This document shows positions 8,873 through 17,552 of a stretch of 64,000 nt of DNA, piece by piece; within the stretch, counting starts at the first letter, position 1; the number at the start of each line of letters is the position of its first letter. The notes under the pieces were generated by a model that saw only the letters and a list, made by a program, of their open reading frames with translations, did no database searches and was not told the DNA's origin. The translations under genes were made by a program, and so were the position numbers. The stretch comes from Pigmentiphaga sp. NML080357 (GTDB taxonomy: Bacteria; Pseudomonadota; Gammaproteobacteria; Burkholderiales; Burkholderiaceae_B): assembly GCF_002188465.1 (NCBI RefSeq), contig NZ_NINW01000043.1, positions 1 to 64,000 on the forward strand, read 5' to 3'.

Positions 8873-9928
8873 CTATGGCGACTGGCTTGCCGCCGGCGTG
8901 GCGTAGGCCTTGCGCAGCGGCGTCTCTTCCAGGGCAGCGCGCAAGGCGGCGTATTCCCTGTCGATGCGCAGCAGCCGCGCCATGCGGGCCGATTCGTCGG
9001 TCCAGTGCCCTTGTAGCGCGCTCTGGCGATCGAGGCGATAGACCAGATAGGCATGGGCCAGCAGGGCGGAGTCCCCCGCGGCCCCGAAACCCGCCAGATC
9101 GTGCCGGCGTTTCAGTTCCTCCCGCCCGGCACTCGTCTGGCCGAGGCCGGCCAGATGCTCGGCGAGGCGGGCGCGCAGGGCTTCCGGCAAGGCGCGACGT
9201 GCCAGCACCAGCGAGGCGGGCAAAGGATCGGACTGCCACAGGACCGCGATGCGGGCGTATTCGTTGGGGAAGCGCTCCCTGAAGCGGGCCAGGTCCGAGC
9301 CCGTGGTCAATCCCACGTCGGCCTCGCCGTTGGCGACGGCCAGCACGTTCGTCTGGTGGCTGCCTTGAATTTCGGCGGCGAAGAACGCCTCCATGCGCAG
9401 GCCGCGCGGCAGGAACAGCTGCAGCTGCGGCACGAGATAGCCCGACAGCGAGCGGGTTTCGCCCCGCGCCAATCGCCATTTTGCCGGCAGCGCCAGCATC
9501 TGCTCGAGCGTGGCGGGTGGCGCGCCGCGCCGGCCGACGAGCACCGTGCGGTGGCGGTCGGGGTCGGCGGGCAGGGCGCGCGCGATGACCGTCATGCCAT
9601 GGCGAGTGACGGCATCGACGGCCAGGCTGCCCGACAGGACGGCCAGGTCGATGTCGCCTTGACGCAGGGCAGCCGTCATGGCGTCGTAGGACGTGGGGGC
9701 GAGCAATTGCGTCGGATTGCCGAGGGCCTGGGCCACGCCCGCGGCCAGCGGACCCCAGGCGTTGCGCGTTTCCAGGGGGCCTTCGACCGGCAGGATGCCC
9801 AGCCTGAGCGATGGCTGGGCATGGGCTCCGAGCGCCGCGCACGCCAGCGCCAGGGCCGCCGCTGCGCGCAGCAGGCGCGGCGCCACGAACCGGGAGGAAA
9901 GCGGCGGAGGGCGGCGGAGGGCTGGCAT
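8873..9928 (-). CDS. PhnD-like phosphate/phosphonate-type periplasmic binding protein
   Basis: The 351-residue protein has a signal peptide (hydrophobic RAAAALALACAALG, probable cleavage after AHA near residue 37). The mature region begins LRLGILPVEGPLETRNAWGPL, typical of the PhnD/PF12974 family of ABC receptors. No PhnC ATPase or PhnE permease gene is adjacent, so this is an orphan receptor. It may instead be a sensory ligand-binding domain protein. It is divergent from a GntR/UTRA regulator across 131 bases. The ligand is unassigned. Confidence 0.75.
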   Translation of the reverse strand: MPALRRPPPLSSRFVAPRLLRAAAALALACAALGAHAQPSLRLGILPVEGPLETRNAWGPLAAGVAQALGNPTQLLAPTSYDAMTAALRQGDIDLAVLSGSLAVDAVTRHGMTVIARALPADPDRHRTVLVGRRGAPPATLEQMLALPAKWRLARGETRSLSGYLVPQLQLFLPRGLRMEAFFAAEIQGSHQTNVLAVANGEADVGLTTGSDLARFRERFPNEYARIAVLWQSDPLPASLVLARRALPEALRARLAEHLAGLGQTSAGREELKRRHDLAGFGAAGDSALLAHAYLVYRLDRQSALQGHWTDESARMARLLRIDREYAALRAALEETPLRKAYATPAASQSP

Positions 9929-10059
9929 GGTACGTCCTGACTCCCCGAACTGGGCGTATGGCTCTCTTTTTGGTATCTTTATTGGGGTCTATTGGATTCT
10001 TTTTTTGTGTCCATTGCAAGACACGCCACAATATTCCTTCGTACACCATCCATCTGCCC

Positions 10060-10845
10060 ATGTCCGCACGCGTGCCCGCCTCAGGCGACCCGGTATTGGA
10101 ACTGCTGCTCTCGCGGCTGCGCCTGCACGATGCCGTCACGACTCCCTACTACGTCCAGCTGCAGCGGCAGATCCAGGCCCTGATCGACGGTGGCGAACTG
10201 CGTACCGGGCATGGGCTGCCGTCCGAGCGGGTATTGGCCAAGGCGCTGAACATCAGCCGCACGACGGTCAAGCGTTGCTACGATTCGCTGCGCGAGGCGC
10301 AGACGCTCGCGAGCTCCCAGGGCCGGGGCGGGACAGTGGTCAAGGCGGCGCCGCGGGTTTCACCCGCCATGCAGCGCCTGCGCGGATTCACCGAGGAAAT
10401 GCGGGAGCTCGGACTCGAACCGTCGGCCCGCGTGCTGGAGTGCGCCGTGGTCCAGGACCGCATGGTGGCGTCCATCTTCGGCCGGGTATCGAATGCCGAA
10501 TTCTTCAAGCTGGTGCGTGTGCGGCTGGCCGATGGCGTGCCCATGTCGCGCGAGGTGGCCTGGTACGACCTGGCAGTGGCGCCCGCCTTGGCCGAGTGGG
10601 ACGGCCAGGGCTCGGCCTATGCCTATCTGCACGAGCACTGCGGTATCGAGCTGGCCTGGGCCGACCAGTCGGTCGAGGCCGTGCTCAGTTCGCCGGAAGA
10701 GGCCGAGGTCTTCGGTTTTGCGCAGCCCGCGCCCTGCCTGCTGCTCAAGCGGCGTTCCCATTCGGCCCAGCATGCGCTGGTGGAGTACGTGGAAGGCACG
10801 TTCCGCGGCGATGCCTACGCTTACCGGCTCAGGCTGCAGGCCTGA
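10060..10845 (+). CDS. GntR-family regulator with UTRA ligand domain (HutC subfamily)
   Basis: The 261-residue protein carries an N-terminal winged helix (about residues 28-95; PSERVLAKALNISRTTVKRCYDSL is the recognition core, here quoted in part as SERVLAKALNISRTTVKR). A UTRA effector domain follows, ending in YVEGTFRGDAYAYRL. HutC-type GntR proteins sense small metabolites and usually repress adjacent genes. ATG 10060 gives the family-typical length. The gene diverges from the PhnD-like receptor, and its end overlaps the end of the convergent sugar-kinase gene by 17 bases. The receptor gene is the likeliest target. Confidence 0.85.
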   Translation: MSARVPASGDPVLELLLSRLRLHDAVTTPYYVQLQRQIQALIDGGELRTGHGLPSERVLAKALNISRTTVKRCYDSLREAQTLASSQGRGGTVVKAAPRVSPAMQRLRGFTEEMRELGLEPSARVLECAVVQDRMVASIFGRVSNAEFFKLVRVRLADGVPMSREVAWYDLAVAPALAEWDGQGSAYAYLHEHCGIELAWADQSVEAVLSSPEEAEVFGFAQPAPCLLLKRRSHSAQHALVEYVEGTFRGDAYAYRLRLQA

Positions 10846-11779
10846 GCAGCGCCTCCAGCTCTTGCCGGCCAGGGAGCGCGGCGAGAATGCCCGGACGGGA
10901 AATGGACAGCGCGCCGCAGGCGTTGCCGGCCCGCAGCGCGGCCGCCATGTCCTCGCCGCGGGCCAGCCCCCAGCACAGCCCCGCGCTGAAGGCATCGCCC
11001 GCGCCGAGCGTCTTCAGCGGATCGGCCGGGAACGCCGGCGCTACGTGTATCGTTCCATCGCGATGGCAAGCCATGCTTCCCTGGGCGCCCAGCGTGGCGA
11101 CGAGCCAGTTGCCGCGCCAGCGGCGCCACAGCGCCGGCAATGCCGAAACGATCCGCCGCGGCCGCGCCTCTTTTTCGCCGGACAGCGCGTCCTCCAGCAA
11201 GGCCTGGGCTTCGCTTTCGTTGACGACCAGCACGTCGGCGCAGTCGAGCATCTCCTCCGGCAAGGTCTGCCACGGCGAAGGATTCAGCACCGTAGGCACC
11301 CCGCGTGACCGCGCGAGCGCGAGGCCGGCCTGCACCGCGGCAAGCGGAATCTCGAGCTGCGCGTAGAGCAGGGCGGCAGCGGCGATGTCCGGCGCCGCCC
11401 GGGCCACTTCGCGCGGGCTCAGCGCGGCGTTGGCGCCGCCGTGGACCACGATCTGGTTTTCGCCCGCCGCGTCGATGAAGCCGGCGCCATGGCCGGAAGG
11501 CATGGCGCATCGATGGATGTGGCGGGCATGCAGCCCCTCCCGCCGCAGCCATTCCAGCAGCGTCCCGGCCGGCGCGTCGTTGCCGATTGCCATGACGAGA
11601 TCGACGGCCGCCCCCAGGCGATGGCATCCGACGGCCACGCTCAGCCCCTTGCCAGCTGGCTCTGCCGAGAAGTCCCCGGCGCGCAGTGTTTCGCCGGGGC
11701 GCGGCAGCCGGTCCACGCGCCAGCAGCAGGCTTGCATGAAGCTGCCCAGCACGGCGATGCGAGGGAGAGAGTCGGACAT
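10829..11779 (-). CDS. PfkB-family carbohydrate kinase (ribokinase-like)
   Basis: The 316-residue protein shows the PfkB N-terminal glycine region (AEPAGKGLSVAVGCHRLGA) and the C-terminal signature TLGAGDAFSAG, which holds the catalytic aspartate and the anion hole. It should phosphorylate a sugar or nucleoside with ATP in the cytoplasm. Identity of the sugar is open; ribokinase-like is the closest description. ATG 11779 is chosen because the family fold begins right there (RIAVLGSFMQAC) and the in-frame extension upstream is low-quality. It ends inside the convergent GntR gene. No transporter is adjacent. Confidence 0.85.
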   Translation of the reverse strand: MSDSLPRIAVLGSFMQACCWRVDRLPRPGETLRAGDFSAEPAGKGLSVAVGCHRLGAAVDLVMAIGNDAPAGTLLEWLRREGLHARHIHRCAMPSGHGAGFIDAAGENQIVVHGGANAALSPREVARAAPDIAAAALLYAQLEIPLAAVQAGLALARSRGVPTVLNPSPWQTLPEEMLDCADVLVVNESEAQALLEDALSGEKEARPRRIVSALPALWRRWRGNWLVATLGAQGSMACHRDGTIHVAPAFPADPLKTLGAGDAFSAGLCWGLARGEDMAAALRAGNACGALSISRPGILAALPGRQELEALLRPAA

Positions 11780-11995
11780 GCCTGGATCCGTTCGCCGGAG
11801 GCCGCACACGGCGCCGCGAGCGGCCCCGCGGCGGCATTCGGCCATTTCTTGCGACTTGGTAATGGCGTTTTTCCGCCGCATCGCCGATACGGCGGGCATA
11901 AGCGCCGGATTCGCCCTTTCCGGATAGTAACCGTCGATACGTTCCAGGCAAGACCCCCGCGCCTAGACTGGATGCTCATTCAAGGAGGACTTGCC

Positions 11996-12145
11996 ATGGC
12001 AACGTTTCTGGTCTTTATCGGCGTGCTGGCGGCTACCGTGGGCTTCATCTATCTTCTGGTCAGGATACCCATGCTTTTCAATCGCGGAGGGGAGGACGAC
12101 TCGCAGCAAGACCCGCCGGCGAAGGCGAGCGGATCGCGCGACTAG
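11996..12145 (+). CDS. 49-residue single-span membrane protein
   Basis: ATG 11996 follows a near-perfect Shine-Dalgarno (AAGGAGGA at 11982-11989) at good spacing. The product has one hydrophobic helix at about residues 3-25 and then a short charged tail rich in D, Q and K. It stands alone, divergent from the PfkB gene and convergent with the LysR gene at 12154 (eight bases between stops). I recognise no family. The strong ribosome site and clean membrane topology argue that it is real. Confidence 0.6.
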   Translation: MATFLVFIGVLAATVGFIYLLVRIPMLFNRGGEDDSQQDPPAKASGSRD

Positions 12146-12153
12146 CGTGCTTT

Positions 12154-13119
12154 CTACACCAGAACGTCCACCGACTTGAACACGCGCCGCAGTACGGGAT
12201 CGCGCGAAGTCATGCCGATCCGCACCTGTTCGAAGAAGTGGTCGAGGAAACGCTGCGCCGCCCAGGGCAGCGTATCGTGGCGCCGCCGCACGATGCCGAC
12301 TTGGTGCGGCGAAAAACTCTCCTTAAGGTGGAAGGGCATTAGCGCGCCGTGCCCGCCTCCCGATTCCAGCAGCGGCCACGGACAGAAGGTGAGCATGTCG
12401 GTGCGGCAGACGAGCTCCAGCATCAGCGAGGACGAATGCGCCAGGTGGATGCGGCGGCTGGGGACCTCGTAGCCGTGCTGCACGAACAAGTGATCGAGCA
12501 GCAGTGCTTCTTCCTGGGGCGCGTAGTTCAACAGCCAATCGCAATCGAGCAGTTGTCCAAGGGTGCGCGCCCGCCCGTGCGGGTGGCCGGCGCGCCCCGC
12601 CACGGTGGCCTCGTAGGCAAACACCGGTGTGGATTGCAGGTCGGTGTGCTGCGGGTGGCCCGAGGTCCGTCCGATCAGCAGGTCCAGCGCGCCTTCGCGC
12701 AGCTTGGGCAGGGCGACCGCCGACAGTCCTTCGAATAATTCCAGCTGCACGTTGGGTAGTTCCCGATGGAAGGCTTGCAGGACGGCGGGAAGAAGACTCT
12801 GCGCCACCCACGGCGTGACGCCGATCGAAAGCCGTACCGCGGCTTCGGCGTTGCGGTGCCGAGCCATGTCGGCGTCGGCGCTGTTCAGTTGTTCGACGAT
12901 GATCTGCGCATGCTGCAGCAGGGAACGGCCGGCGGGCGTCAGGCCGATGCCGCTGCTGTGGCGGATGAACAGCGGCACTTCGCATTGCGCCTCGAGCTCT
13001 CGCGCCGCTTGCGTGACGGCGGCCTGGGTCACGCCCAGTTCCCGGGCGGCGGCGCGGATGCTGCCTTGCTGGGCGATGGCGACGAGATAGCGGATCTGGT
13101 GCAGCTTCAGCGGCAGCAT
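12154..13119 (-). CDS. LysR-type transcriptional regulator
   Basis: The 321-residue protein starts with a LysR helix-turn-helix (residues 5-64; recognition region RAAARELGVTQAAVTQAARE). A periplasmic-binding-like effector domain follows. The sequence resembles regulators of amidohydrolase and Bug loci. It diverges from the M20 hydrolase gene, with 132 bases between starts that contain a TTGTC/GACAA dyad. It is therefore the likely activator of the hydrolase-Bug pair. Confidence 0.88.
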   Translation of the reverse strand: MLPLKLHQIRYLVAIAQQGSIRAAARELGVTQAAVTQAARELEAQCEVPLFIRHSSGIGLTPAGRSLLQHAQIIVEQLNSADADMARHRNAEAAVRLSIGVTPWVAQSLLPAVLQAFHRELPNVQLELFEGLSAVALPKLREGALDLLIGRTSGHPQHTDLQSTPVFAYEATVAGRAGHPHGRARTLGQLLDCDWLLNYAPQEEALLLDHLFVQHGYEVPSRRIHLAHSSSLMLELVCRTDMLTFCPWPLLESGGGHGALMPFHLKESFSPHQVGIVRRRHDTLPWAAQRFLDHFFEQVRIGMTSRDPVLRRVFKSVDVLV

Positions 13120-13157
13120 GGGAAGGGGCGGCGTATCGGGATAGGTGAATGGTAATG

Positions 13158-13174
13158 CTTGTCGGGACAACAAG
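13158..13174. promoter_or_regulatory. Dyad between LysR gene and M20 hydrolase gene
   Basis: CTTGT (13158-13162) and ACAAG (13170-13174) form an inverted repeat. Within it, TTGTC-GG-GACAA is also symmetric. The site lies 39 bases upstream of the LysR start and about 80 upstream of the hydrolase start, a standard place for a LysR operator. Function is inferred. Confidence 0.4.
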
Positions 13175-13251
13175 TAACCGTCTTCCCCTGGCGTCCGGCC
13201 CTGCCTAGACTGGGTTTCCCGGGCCGAGCCCGGCCCCTTGCCAGGAGTCCC

Positions 13252-14457
13252 ATGACCGCATTCGCCGAAACCGCCGTGCTGCCAGGCATCCGCGCCATCG
13301 AAGCGGAAATGGTGGCGTTGCGCCGCCATATCCATGCACACCCCGAACTCGCTTTCGAGGAGTTCGGCACCAGCGACCTGGTCGCCGACCGGCTTGCCCA
13401 GTGGGGCTACGCCGTCGACCGCGGGCTGGGGGGCACCGGCGTGGTGGGCACGCTGGAGGTGGGATCCGGGACGCGCCGGCTGGGGCTGCGCGCCGACATG
13501 GACGCGCTGCCGATACACGAGAAGACGGGCCTGCCCTATGCCAGCACACGACCCGGGAAGATGCATGCCTGCGGCCACGACGGCCACACGGCGATACTGC
13601 TGGCCGCGGCCCGCCATCTGGCCGAGACACGCAACTTCGAAGGCACCTTACACCTGATCTTCCAGCCGGCCGAGGAAGGGCTGGGGGGCGGCCGCAAGAT
13701 GATCGAGGACGGGTTGTTCCGGCGCTTTCCGTGCGACGCCGTCTTCGCCTTGCACAATATGCCCGGTTATCCGGTGGGCAAGTTCGGTTTCATGAACGGC
13801 TCGTTCATGGCCTCGTCCGATACCGTGGTCATCACCGTCGCGGGCCGGGGCGGACACGGGTCCTCGCCGCATCTGGCCAGCGATCCGGTGGTCGCCGCGG
13901 CGCACATCGTGCTGGCGCTGCAGACCGTCGTCTCGCGCAACGTCGATCCGCGCGACATGGCGGTGGTGTCGGTGGGGGCCATCCACGCAGGTGACGCGCC
14001 CAACGTCATTCCCGACGGCGTGGAGATGAAGCTCTCGGTGCGCGCCTATCGGCCCGAGGTGCGCGCCATGCTGCGCGCGCGCATTACCGAGCTGGTGCAG
14101 GCGCAGGCCGCCACCCTGGGCGTGCGTGCCGAGGTCGATTATCACTGGCGCTATCCCGCGCTGGTCAACGACGACGCCTGCACCGACTTCGCCCGCCAGG
14201 TCGCGCTCGACTGGCTGGGAGAGGACGGGTTGATCGGCGGACTGCAGCCGCTGACCGGCAGCGAGGACTTCTCCTTCATGCTCGAGCAATGTCCGGGCAG
14301 CTACCTGATCGTGGGCAACGGCGAAGGCGATTCCCACGGCACGGGGGGCTGCATGGTGCACAACCCCGGCTACGATTTCAACGACCGCATCCTGCCGCTG
14401 GCGGCGACCTACTGGGTCAAGCTGGCCGAGCGATTCCTGGCGGCGCCGAACCGCTGA
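13252..14457 (+). CDS. M20-family amidohydrolase (hippurate-hydrolase-like)
   Basis: The 401-residue protein has the M20D metal-binding motif ACGHDGH at 106-112 and the FQPAEEG motif with the catalytic glutamate. A late His in the GSEDFSFM region completes the site. Members hydrolyse N-acyl amino acids such as hippurate, or indole-acetyl-amino acids, into an acid and an amino acid. The family is certain, the substrate is not. AGGAG sits nine bases before ATG 13252. A Bug gene follows after 29 bases, and a LysR gene is divergent, so this is probably an uptake-and-hydrolysis unit for an acyl-amino acid. Confidence 0.9.
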   Translation: MTAFAETAVLPGIRAIEAEMVALRRHIHAHPELAFEEFGTSDLVADRLAQWGYAVDRGLGGTGVVGTLEVGSGTRRLGLRADMDALPIHEKTGLPYASTRPGKMHACGHDGHTAILLAAARHLAETRNFEGTLHLIFQPAEEGLGGGRKMIEDGLFRRFPCDAVFALHNMPGYPVGKFGFMNGSFMASSDTVVITVAGRGGHGSSPHLASDPVVAAAHIVLALQTVVSRNVDPRDMAVVSVGAIHAGDAPNVIPDGVEMKLSVRAYRPEVRAMLRARITELVQAQAATLGVRAEVDYHWRYPALVNDDACTDFARQVALDWLGEDGLIGGLQPLTGSEDFSFMLEQCPGSYLIVGNGEGDSHGTGGCMVHNPGYDFNDRILPLAATYWVKLAERFLAAPNR

Positions 14458-14486
14458 TCCTGCCTACCCATCGAACGGAGTCCCCC

Positions 14487-15473
14487 ATGAGGCCTGTTTT
14501 CTCCTTCCGGCGCCGTTTCCTGGTCGCGGCGACCGCCCTTGCCTGCGTCGCGCCCGCCGCCGTCCTGGCGCAATCCGGCTATCCGTCCAAACCCATCAAG
14601 TTCGTGGTGGGCTATCCGGCCGGGGGATCGGTCGACCAGATGGGGCGCGTGATCGGCGAAGCCATGGCGCGTCGCCTGAATGGCGTGGCGGTCGTCGAGA
14701 ACCTGGGCGGGGCGGCCGGCGCCATCGGCGCGCAGCGCGTCGTCAATAGCGCCCCCGACGGCTACACGCTGCTGGCCGGATCGAGCAACGAACTGGTCGC
14801 CACCCGCCAGATCAACCCTGCCCAGCGCTACGACGCGCGCAAGGATCTCACGCCTATCGGCATGGTGGCCTGGGCACCCGTCATCCTCGCCGCCGGACCC
14901 AAGACCGGCATATCGTCCCTCGCGGAACTGGTGGCCGACGCCCGCAAGCATCCGGGCAAGTACAGCTATGGCAGTTCGGGCGTGGGCTCCACCCTGCACT
15001 TCGCCGGAGAGCTCTTCAAGCAGCAGGCCGGCCTTGCCATGACGCACATCCCCTACCGGGGCGTGGCGCCGCTCACCAGCGATCTCGTCGGCGGCAGTCT
15101 CGACCTGGCGGTGCTGTCGCCCACGGCGGCCGTGCCGTTCATCAAGACGGGGCGCATCAAGCCGCTCGCCGTCACCGGGTCCAAGCGCATTCCGTCGCTG
15201 CCGGACGTGCCCGCCATGAACGAACTTCCCGAGCTGAAGAACTACGAACTGGCCGGCTGGTTCGCCATCATGGCGCCGCGGGGCCTGCCCGAGGCGTTGC
15301 GCTCGAAGCTGGCCGAAACGCTGCAGCAGACGCTGCAGGATCCCGCGGTGCGCGCCAACCTGGAAGCCGCCGGCATGGAAATGGCGACCGGTCGCGAAAA
15401 CCTGGGCAAGTTGCTGGCGGACGAAAGCGCCAAGTACGCCCAACTCGTGAAGTTCGGCGGCATGCGCGAGTGA
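14487..15473 (+). CDS. Bug-family (TctC-like) periplasmic receptor
   Basis: The 328-residue product has an N-terminal RRRF-containing signal peptide (cleavage near VLA, residue 29). It has the Bug-type mature domain: YPSKPIKFVVGYPAGGSVD, VENLGGAAGAIG and PDGYTLL. It lies directly behind the M20 hydrolase, so the bound ligand may be that enzyme's substrate. No TctA/TctB partner is present. Convergent with the LysR gene at 15504. Confidence 0.92.
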   Translation: MRPVFSFRRRFLVAATALACVAPAAVLAQSGYPSKPIKFVVGYPAGGSVDQMGRVIGEAMARRLNGVAVVENLGGAAGAIGAQRVVNSAPDGYTLLAGSSNELVATRQINPAQRYDARKDLTPIGMVAWAPVILAAGPKTGISSLAELVADARKHPGKYSYGSSGVGSTLHFAGELFKQQAGLAMTHIPYRGVAPLTSDLVGGSLDLAVLSPTAAVPFIKTGRIKPLAVTGSKRIPSLPDVPAMNELPELKNYELAGWFAIMAPRGLPEALRSKLAETLQQTLQDPAVRANLEAAGMEMATGRENLGKLLADESAKYAQLVKFGGMRE

Positions 15474-15478
15474 TCCGC

Positions 15479-15495
15479 GGCGGCCTCGCGCCGCC
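15479..15495. terminator. Hairpin between convergent genes
   Basis: GGCGGC (15479-15484) pairs with GCCGCC (15490-15495) across a five-base loop, six bases past the Bug stop and just before the stop of the opposing LysR gene. No T-run follows, so it is at best a weak or bidirectional terminator. Confidence 0.35.
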
Positions 15496-15503
15496 TTGCG
15501 GCG

Positions 15504-16421
15504 TCACTTGTCCGAGAATTCTTCGAAGATCAGGTTGCGCAGCCACTGGTTCGACGGTTCGCGATGGAACTTCGCGTGCCAGAAAAGATTGATGCCTGTC
15601 TTGGGCAGTGCCACGGGATGGTTCACTGCCTTGAGATTGAACGGATCCAGGCACTCGGCCGCGTAGCGTTCGGGCACGGTGGCGATCATGTCGGTGGACT
15701 GCAAGATGTGGCCGACGGCCACGAAATGCGGCACGGTCAGGCGGATCTTGCGCTCGATGCCTTTTTTCTTCATGAACTCGTCCACTACCCCATGACCCGT
15801 GCCCGCCGACACGGCGACCACGTGGTCCGCCTTGCGGAAGGCTTCGAGCGTCAGCTTGCGGCCGTCCAGTTCGTGGCCGCGGCGGAACATGCAGACGTAC
15901 TTCTGGGTGAATAGCCGGCGCTGGAAGAAACCCGCGCTGAGCTGCGGCAGCAGGCCTATCGCCAGGTCCACGTGGCCGGTCTCCATTTCGTCGCGCAGAT
16001 TGACGGCGGTGTTGCGCACGGTGTTGATCGAGACGCCCGGCGCGACCCTCGCCGTGAGTTCCATCAACCGTGGCAGGAAATAGATCTCGCCGATGTCGGT
16101 CATGCCTACCGTGAACGTGCGCGTGCTGCTGGCCGGGTCGAAGGTGCTCCGGAAGTTCAGCGTGTCCTGGATGGTGCCGAGCGCATAGGCAATGGGTTCC
16201 GCCAGCTGGCGCGCGTAAGGGGTGGGCTCCATGCCGCGGGTGGTGCGCAGGAAGAGTTCGTCGCCCAGCAGCTTGCGCAGCCGGTTCAATGCATTGCTGA
16301 CCGCCGGTTGCGTCAGCCCGAGTTTCTCAGCGGCGCCGGAAACCTTGCGCTCCATCAGCATCTGGTTGAAGACGACCAGCAGGTTGAGGTCGATGTCTTT
16401 CAGTTCCATGGCCTTCACCAT
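15504..16421 (-). CDS. LysR-type regulator (NahR-like) of the salicylate hydroxylase operon
   Basis: The 305-residue protein begins MELKDIDLNLLVVF (after a possible four-residue extension) and carries a LysR helix-turn-helix (KVSGAAEKLGLTQPAVSNAL). It is followed by an effector domain of the NahR/NodD subgroup. NahR-type proteins respond to salicylate or related aromatic acids. It is divergent from the nagAa-like gene across about 100 bases, so it most likely activates that operon. ATG 16421 and ATG 16409 are both possible; the second places a CACCA/TGGTG dyad fully upstream of the coding region. Confidence 0.85.
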   Translation of the reverse strand: MVKAMELKDIDLNLLVVFNQMLMERKVSGAAEKLGLTQPAVSNALNRLRKLLGDELFLRTTRGMEPTPYARQLAEPIAYALGTIQDTLNFRSTFDPASSTRTFTVGMTDIGEIYFLPRLMELTARVAPGVSINTVRNTAVNLRDEMETGHVDLAIGLLPQLSAGFFQRRLFTQKYVCMFRRGHELDGRKLTLEAFRKADHVVAVSAGTGHGVVDEFMKKKGIERKIRLTVPHFVAVGHILQSTDMIATVPERYAAECLDPFNLKAVNHPVALPKTGINLFWHAKFHREPSNQWLRNLIFEEFSDK

Positions 16422-16485
16422 TCATGGTGGTGATTGAGTCTATTCACCATATTCTATATATAAATAATTCCCCCGTTCCTATACT
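16415..16485. promoter_or_regulatory. Divergent LysR/nag promoter region
   Basis: CACCA-TTCA-TGGTG (16416-16429) is a perfect dyad next to the regulator start. A second TTCACCAT copy occurs at about 16443, followed by an AT-rich stretch (TATATATAAATAATT). TATACT at 16480-16485 is a good -10 hexamer for the rightward operon, without a matching -35. This is what a LysR-activated promoter looks like. Role inferred. Confidence 0.45.
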
Positions 16486-16524
16486 TCGTCGACGATCACA
16501 ACTACTCCAAGACGCGAGACACAC

Positions 16525-17508
16525 ATGGAACTGGTGGTACAGCCCCTGGGCCGATCGCTGGCGGTGGAGCCGGGCGCGAACCTGCTGCAGACGCTGCGCA
16601 GCAATGACGTGCCCGTGTCCTACAGCTGCATGGCGGGCCGCTGCGGCACCTGTCGATGCAAGGTGCTGGAGGGCGGGGTGCTCGAGTCCGGCCGGGAGGC
16701 CAAGCTGACCAATCCGCACGACGGCCGCTATGTCCTGGCCTGCATGAGCGTCCTGACGGACAACTGCACCATCGAGATCCCCGAAGTCGACGAACTGGTC
16801 GTGCATCCGGCCAAGGTGCTCAAGACCACCGTGGCGAAGATAGAGGCCGTCACCCACGACATACGCCGCGTCGTGCTGCAATCGGCGAAGACGCTGGAGT
16901 TCTCGCCGGGCCAGTACGCCACGCTCCAGTTCACGCCCGGGCACGTGCGCCCCTATTCCATGGCGGGACTCAGCGGCAACGAGCTGGAGTTCCACGTGCG
17001 GGTCGTGCCGGGCGGGCGGGTGTCGGGCTATATCGATACGCAGCTCAAGGCGGGCGACCAGGTGCGCGTGAGCGGGCCGCTGGGAACGGCCTACCTGCGC
17101 CGCAAGCATGCCGGCCCGATGCTGTGCGTCGCCGGGGGAACCGGGCTGGCGCCGGTGCTCTCGATCGTGCGCGGTGCGCTCGAAGCAGGCATGCGCAACG
17201 ACATCCACCTGTATTTCGGCGTGCGCTCGGAGCAGGACATCTATGGCAAGCCCTGGCTCGACGCGCTTGCTGCCGAGCACGACAATCTGCACGTGCACGT
17301 CATCGTGGCGGCGGGAGCCGAAGTGCCGGGGCATCGCAGCGGCCTCGTGACCGACGCGGTGGATGCCGACTGGCCCACGCTGTCGGGCTGGCGAGCTTAT
17401 TTGTGCGGCTCGCCTCCCATGGTCGACGCCGCCACGCTGGTGTTGGCGCGCAAGGGGTTGCCCGCCGAACACATCTACGCCGACGCATTCTACGCAAGCA
17501 GCGATTGA
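16525..17508 (+). CDS. nagAa: Ferredoxin reductase of the salicylate 5-hydroxylase-type oxygenase
   Basis: The 327-residue protein fuses an N-terminal plant-type [2Fe-2S] ferredoxin (CMAGRCGTC cluster near residues 37-45 plus a fourth Cys in LACMS) to an FAD domain (RPYSMA). An NAD domain follows ([11 protein letters not shown] and LCGSPPMV). It passes electrons from NAD(P)H through FAD and the cluster to the Rieske ferredoxin. Size and order match NagAa of naphthalene/salicylate clusters. The downstream nagG-, nagH- and nagAb-like genes follow on the same strand. It may also serve the second Rieske oxygenase at 26573, which lacks a reductase. Confidence 0.88.
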   Translation: MELVVQPLGRSLAVEPGANLLQTLRSNDVPVSYSCMAGRCGTCRCKVLEGGVLESGREAKLTNPHDGRYVLACMSVLTDNCTIEIPEVDELVVHPAKVLKTTVAKIEAVTHDIRRVVLQSAKTLEFSPGQYATLQFTPGHVRPYSMAGLSGNELEFHVRVVPGGRVSGYIDTQLKAGDQVRVSGPLGTAYLRRKHAGPMLCVAGGTGLAPVLSIVRGALEAGMRNDIHLYFGVRSEQDIYGKPWLDALAAEHDNLHVHVIVAAGAEVPGHRSGLVTDAVDADWPTLSGWRAYLCGSPPMVDAATLVLARKGLPAEHIYADAFYASSD

Positions 17509-17552
17509 TCGCGCCCGGGCGCGATCTCAACCACCACGATCAGGAGGCAAGC

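Noticed and set aside
16656-17552. Fusion of the reductase and the oxygenase into one long product
   Set aside because: The long open frame is in frame with the oxygenase but out of frame with the reductase; a proper Shine-Dalgarno marks the oxygenase start at 17553.
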